Below, in pieces: positions 13,186 through 15,430 of a DNA stretch of 15,430 nucleotides (its first letter is position 1; every line of letters starts with the position of its first letter). The stretch is taken from assembly GCA_964441455.1 (NCBI GenBank), contig CAYTUX010000190.1:1-15430 (forward strand). Direction: 5' to 3'. The stretch is from JAQICX01 sp964441455. GTDB lineage: Bacteria > Verrucomicrobiota > Kiritimatiellia > JAQICX01. The notes under the pieces were generated by a model. It had not been told where the DNA came from. It was given only the letters and a program-made list of their open reading frames with translations, and searched no databases. Made by a program: the position numbers and the translations under genes.

Positions 13186-14424
13186 TTATTTAAATATGGG
13201 TAGCAAGTGTCGGTTGAGCAGATTATCTGTGACATTTCTGCTGACAATTTTGCTATGTTTTTTTAGTGCTTCGAAATATTCATCACCTAATTCATAAGCC
13301 ACTTTGTAGGCAACATGAACCAGCTGACGGAATCCGTGATTATATTCCGGGCAAGATTGGTCGTGACGCAGTGCGTTGACGTACTTTTCACTCTTCCAGC
13401 TGTTGACAATTTCAGTTGATGGGAGTAGTTCCGGTTTGATATCAATGACGCTTGCGTAAGGCTTAGCCAACTCATCGTACCGGCCTAAAGCGCCTGTGTA
13501 GATTTTTTTTGCAACAGTAAGTCCGTCGCCACCAGCCTCTGCCAGTCCGATGACTTCTTCCAGCCAAGTAGTTCCGGCAGTTTTAACATGAAGCCCAGTA
13601 TTATATTTTTTAATGATCTTGTTCATAGCCGGATAAATTGCAAATTTATCGCTTCCCGAATGAACACTCAGTCGCAAATTCTGTTTTAATCCAAAGTGCT
13701 TTGAAGCAAACCGCAACACGGCAACGTCCTGTTCAAATTCTTTTTCAAATTGGGCGACATCACCGACATAATCAACACCTTTATTGAATCGTCCGCTAAA
13801 TTTTGGTGCAATTGTATCAATCGGAATCTTTTCCTGTGCAATCATTGCCAGAATAAAAAGCATTTCCACCGGTGTCTGCGGCGAATCGGTTTCATCCATG
13901 GATATCTCCACTGCAAAATGATCATCCTTATGTTTGGCTATATGTCGGTAGATTCGCCCGGCCTCCTGTACTGCACTAAGATACTTCTCGGCTATCAAAC
14001 ATATATCTTTTTGCGTTACTGAAAATTGCTCACTCAATCCCGGCAATTCAATTTTTCCGGTGTACTCATCAGTACTTGAGTTCACAAAAGCTTGAACATC
14101 TGCCGTCGGGGCATTTTCACCAATGTTGTCGGCAACATCCAGTGTAAAAAAGTCGGATGAGTCAATAAACCCATCTACGTTTTCCAATGAAATATGATCT
14201 GCGTCAACGAAATAAGGTTCTGTCCATCCCAATGCACTAACTGCCGAATCAGCCTCCAGCCGCAGAGAGTCAGGTGTTGTGTGAACGGTACTATGTTCGC
14301 GATAAGATTTATTCCAGACCGGGCTGACTTTTACGCCCTGTTTTTCAGCCTCGATATATGCTGCCAGTTGTGCTTTGCCTTGAAAACCAAAACGGTCTCC
14401 ACATCCTAATGTATAATTTATCAT
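13186..14424 (-). CDS. Tagaturonate epimerase family protein (UxaE-like)
   Basis: The 412 residues resemble the UxaE/tagaturonate epimerase family. That family interconverts D-tagaturonate and D-fructuronate, letting galacturonate enter the glucuronate branch without UxaB/UxaA. Recognisable blocks are the N-terminal LGCGDRFGFQGKAQL (6-20), FAVEISMDETDSPQTPVEML (170-189), IAPKFSGRFNKGVDYVGD (205-222), LSVHSGSDKFAIYPA (252-266) and LHVKTAGTTWLEE (278-290). These histidine and acidic residues plausibly bind the catalytic metal. The ATG is preceded by the excellent ribosome-binding site GAGGAAAC. The protein seems somewhat shorter than the characterised Thermotoga enzyme, so the exact substrate is less certain than the family. 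Its codon usage looks somewhat richer in GC than that of the dap-pan genes. The 225-bp divergent spacer upstream would hold its promoter. Confidence 0.75.
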   Translation of the reverse strand: MINYTLGCGDRFGFQGKAQLAAYIEAEKQGVKVSPVWNKSYREHSTVHTTPDSLRLEADSAVSALGWTEPYFVDADHISLENVDGFIDSSDFFTLDVADNIGENAPTADVQAFVNSSTDEYTGKIELPGLSEQFSVTQKDICLIAEKYLSAVQEAGRIYRHIAKHKDDHFAVEISMDETDSPQTPVEMLFILAMIAQEKIPIDTIAPKFSGRFNKGVDYVGDVAQFEKEFEQDVAVLRFASKHFGLKQNLRLSVHSGSDKFAIYPAMNKIIKKYNTGLHVKTAGTTWLEEVIGLAEAGGDGLTVAKKIYTGALGRYDELAKPYASVIDIKPELLPSTEIVNSWKSEKYVNALRHDQSCPEYNHGFRQLVHVAYKVAYELGDEYFEALKKHSKIVSRNVTDNLLNRHLLPIFK

Positions 14425-14544
14425 GTTTCCTCGTATTCATTAAATATAAAATTCATAGTTTACGCAACAGTTGTTTAAAGTATATAATATAACGATTTTA
14501 GGAAAAATTAGCAATAAAAATAATGAGAAAAATGCTACGAGCTG

Positions 14545-14574
14545 TTGACAAATTACCATGAATTGTATTAAAGT
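14545..14574 (+). promoter_or_regulatory. Candidate promoter for the small membrane protein gene
   Basis: A perfect TTGACA (14545-14550) is followed after 18 bp by TAAAGT (14569-14574), a weak -10. Transcription would start near 14581, leaving a leader of about 70 nt before the ATG at 14650. Confidence 0.35.
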
Positions 14575-14649
14575 ATTTACAGTTAGTTTGTTATACGGCG
14601 GTTGTTAAAGCAGCAAGTTTAAAGTCTGTTTGCGAGACTGGGAGGGATA

Positions 14650-15000
14650 ATGTATTATAACCTTCTATTCATTTTTGTTGCTTTTGAGGGGTTGTTTTTG
14701 GCAAAAGTTGCTTCCGCCAAGATTGGTTATGAAGGAGATACTCCATATCAGAGACAATCAGCTTTATATAGTCTTGCAATAACCTTAACTGCTGTTTTTG
14801 AACTTGTTTTTAAGTTGGGTACAAATGCTTACATCACAGTTACTTCTGCAATGCTGATGTTTTTAATTCTATCGGGGGCAAATCATCTGTATACAGCTTT
14901 GAAAGAGAGAAATCGTTCAAAGACAAATTTAATGCGGCCAATTCTTTCTGCAATTTTTGCAATATACCTGATTCCAATGATATTTAAACTTTTGAAATAA
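14650..15000 (+). CDS. Hypothetical small membrane protein
   Basis: I do not recognise this family with confidence. The 116-residue protein has hydrophobic stretches at about 3-20, 39-57, 62-82 and 96-113, consistent with three or four membrane segments. Between the first two is a polar loop, AKIGYEGDTPYQRQSALYSL, whose GDTPYQRQSA part looks like a conserved family signature. The ATG follows GGGAGGGATA, a strong ribosome-binding site, which supports a real gene. It is transcribed divergently from the UxaE-like gene across a 225-bp spacer and has no downstream partner, since a repeat cluster begins right after it. No function can be assigned. Confidence 0.7.
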   Translation: MYYNLLFIFVAFEGLFLAKVASAKIGYEGDTPYQRQSALYSLAITLTAVFELVFKLGTNAYITVTSAMLMFLILSGANHLYTALKERNRSKTNLMRPILSAIFAIYLIPMIFKLLK

Positions 15001-15030
15001 GGATCAATGCATGTCAGAATTCAGACTGCA

Positions 15031-15075
15031 GCCCCGGCCTTACTTTGCAAAAGAAATGCAAAGTGAGGGCGGAGC
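15031..15075. repeat. GC-arm hairpin repeat, relative of the copy-B hairpin
   Basis: ACTTTGCA (15042-15049) and TGCAAAGT (15057-15064) form a perfect 8-bp stem, extended outward by CCTT/GAGG with one wobble. The arms GCCCCGGCCTTACTTTG and CAAAGTGAGGGCGGAGC mirror the arms of the hairpin at 6626-6680, with several changes. Confidence 0.5.
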
Positions 15076-15099
15076 GATAGGATGAATATCCGATATCCA

Positions 15100-15163
15100 C
15101 CCAGCTACTAGGTGAGAAAACTTAAACTATACATTTAACATAGTTACTGTTTTAGTAGCTGGG
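15100..15163. repeat. 64-bp CCCAGCTACTA inverted-repeat element, copy 3
   Basis: The ends CCCAGCTACTA and TAGTAGCTGGG are perfect 11-bp inverted repeats. The length is within 1 bp of copies 1 and 2, but the AT-rich interior has diverged and keeps only scattered matches. Unlike the other two, it is outside family 1. Confidence 0.6.
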
Positions 15164-15178
15164 ATGAATGAAGGATTA

Positions 15179-15230
15179 CCCCTCCCACCTCGCACGCGAG
15201 GTGACCTCCCCTAAACAGGGGAGGAGCACT
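15179..15230. repeat. Double-hairpin repeat
   Basis: CACCTCGC-AC-GCGAGGTG (15186-15203) and CCTCCCC-TAAACA-GGGGAGG (15205-15224) are adjacent perfect hairpins. The leading CCCCTCCC (15179-15186) can also pair with the trailing GGGGAGG, so an alternative long fold exists. This layout resembles a palindromic repeat seen dispersed in various bacterial genomes, which I cannot verify here. Confidence 0.5.
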
Positions 15231-15263
15231 TTGGATCTGATGGGGAAAGTAATTTTTGGAACT

Positions 15264-15338
15264 CCGATGTCCCCATCGGCATCTTGATTTGTCATGCGTC
15301 AGAAAAAAATACGGGAAGACATGTCTCGTGCAGAGACA
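15264..15338. repeat. Two further small hairpins in the terminal repeat cluster
   Basis: CCGATG-TCCC-CATCGG (15264-15279) and TGTCTC-GTGCA-GAGACA (15322-15338) are perfect 6-bp hairpins. A minus-strand frame across 15144-15362 is built from these repeats and is not a gene. Nothing recognisable lies in 15339-15430. Confidence 0.4.
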
Positions 15339-15430
15339 CGGAGCAACTGTGTTAATTTGCAAGCATAAAATCAGAATTTTTCACTGCAGAGTTTGCAGCA
15401 ATAACCAATTTCCGCATTACAGCTGTTAAA

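Noticed and set aside
15144..15362. Minus-strand frame of 72 codons
   Set aside because: It spans consecutive palindromic repeats and lacks a start context.
1..15430. CRISPR array, rRNA, prophage or defence system
   Set aside because: No regularly spaced repeats, rRNA sequence, phage genes or defence genes are visible. The repeats present are irregular and palindromic.

Overview
The window is AT-rich bacterial DNA carrying housekeeping and biosynthetic genes in short operons, separated by intergenic stretches full of small palindromic repeats. The organism cannot be named from the sequence alone. An AT-rich member of the PVC group (for example Lentisphaerota) is my best guess, based on the UxaE-type epimerase, the exported MsrB-MsrA fusion and the style of intergenic repeats. 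There is no rRNA, CRISPR array, transposase or phage gene.

Layout. Positions 218-1093 hold a PIG-L/LmbE-type deacetylase. An intergenic stretch of about 430 bp with several hairpins then leads to purM (1527-2558). Next come a repeat-filled gap, trxB-sppA (2910-4925) and a pair of tightly spaced genes, a membrane protein and a PaaI-like thioesterase (5018-6055). A 1-kb non-coding repeat cluster (6056-7054) precedes the biosynthetic run dapA-dapB-folK-panB-msrBA (7055-11175): lysine/peptidoglycan precursor, folate and pantothenate synthesis, then methionine sulfoxide repair. The strand then switches. On the minus strand lie tRNA-Ser(UGA), a 70-residue zinc-ribbon membrane protein, a ROK-family sugar kinase or regulator, and a tagaturonate epimerase family (UxaE) protein. 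The last two suggest uronate/sugar catabolism. A small unrecognised membrane protein (14650-15000) is on the plus strand, and the window ends in another repeat cluster.

The most distinctive content is the repeats. (1) A MITE-like family of about 235-290 bp has imperfect terminal inverted repeats based on TTTCTGGTTRA. It has three fairly complete copies (2560-2796, 6420-6709, 6714-6957) and two terminal fragments. (2) A 64-65 bp element with CCCAGCTACTA-type inverted ends is present three times, twice nested inside family 1. (3) GC-rich palindromes beginning TGTAGGG occupy the same internal slot of each family-1 copy. One has landed exactly at the folK/panB junction, between two identical 31-bp copies of the folK 3' end, so that folK stays intact and panB keeps a ribosome-binding region. 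I found no previously undescribed protein system. The nested non-autonomous repeats and the junction insertion are the observations most worth pursuing.
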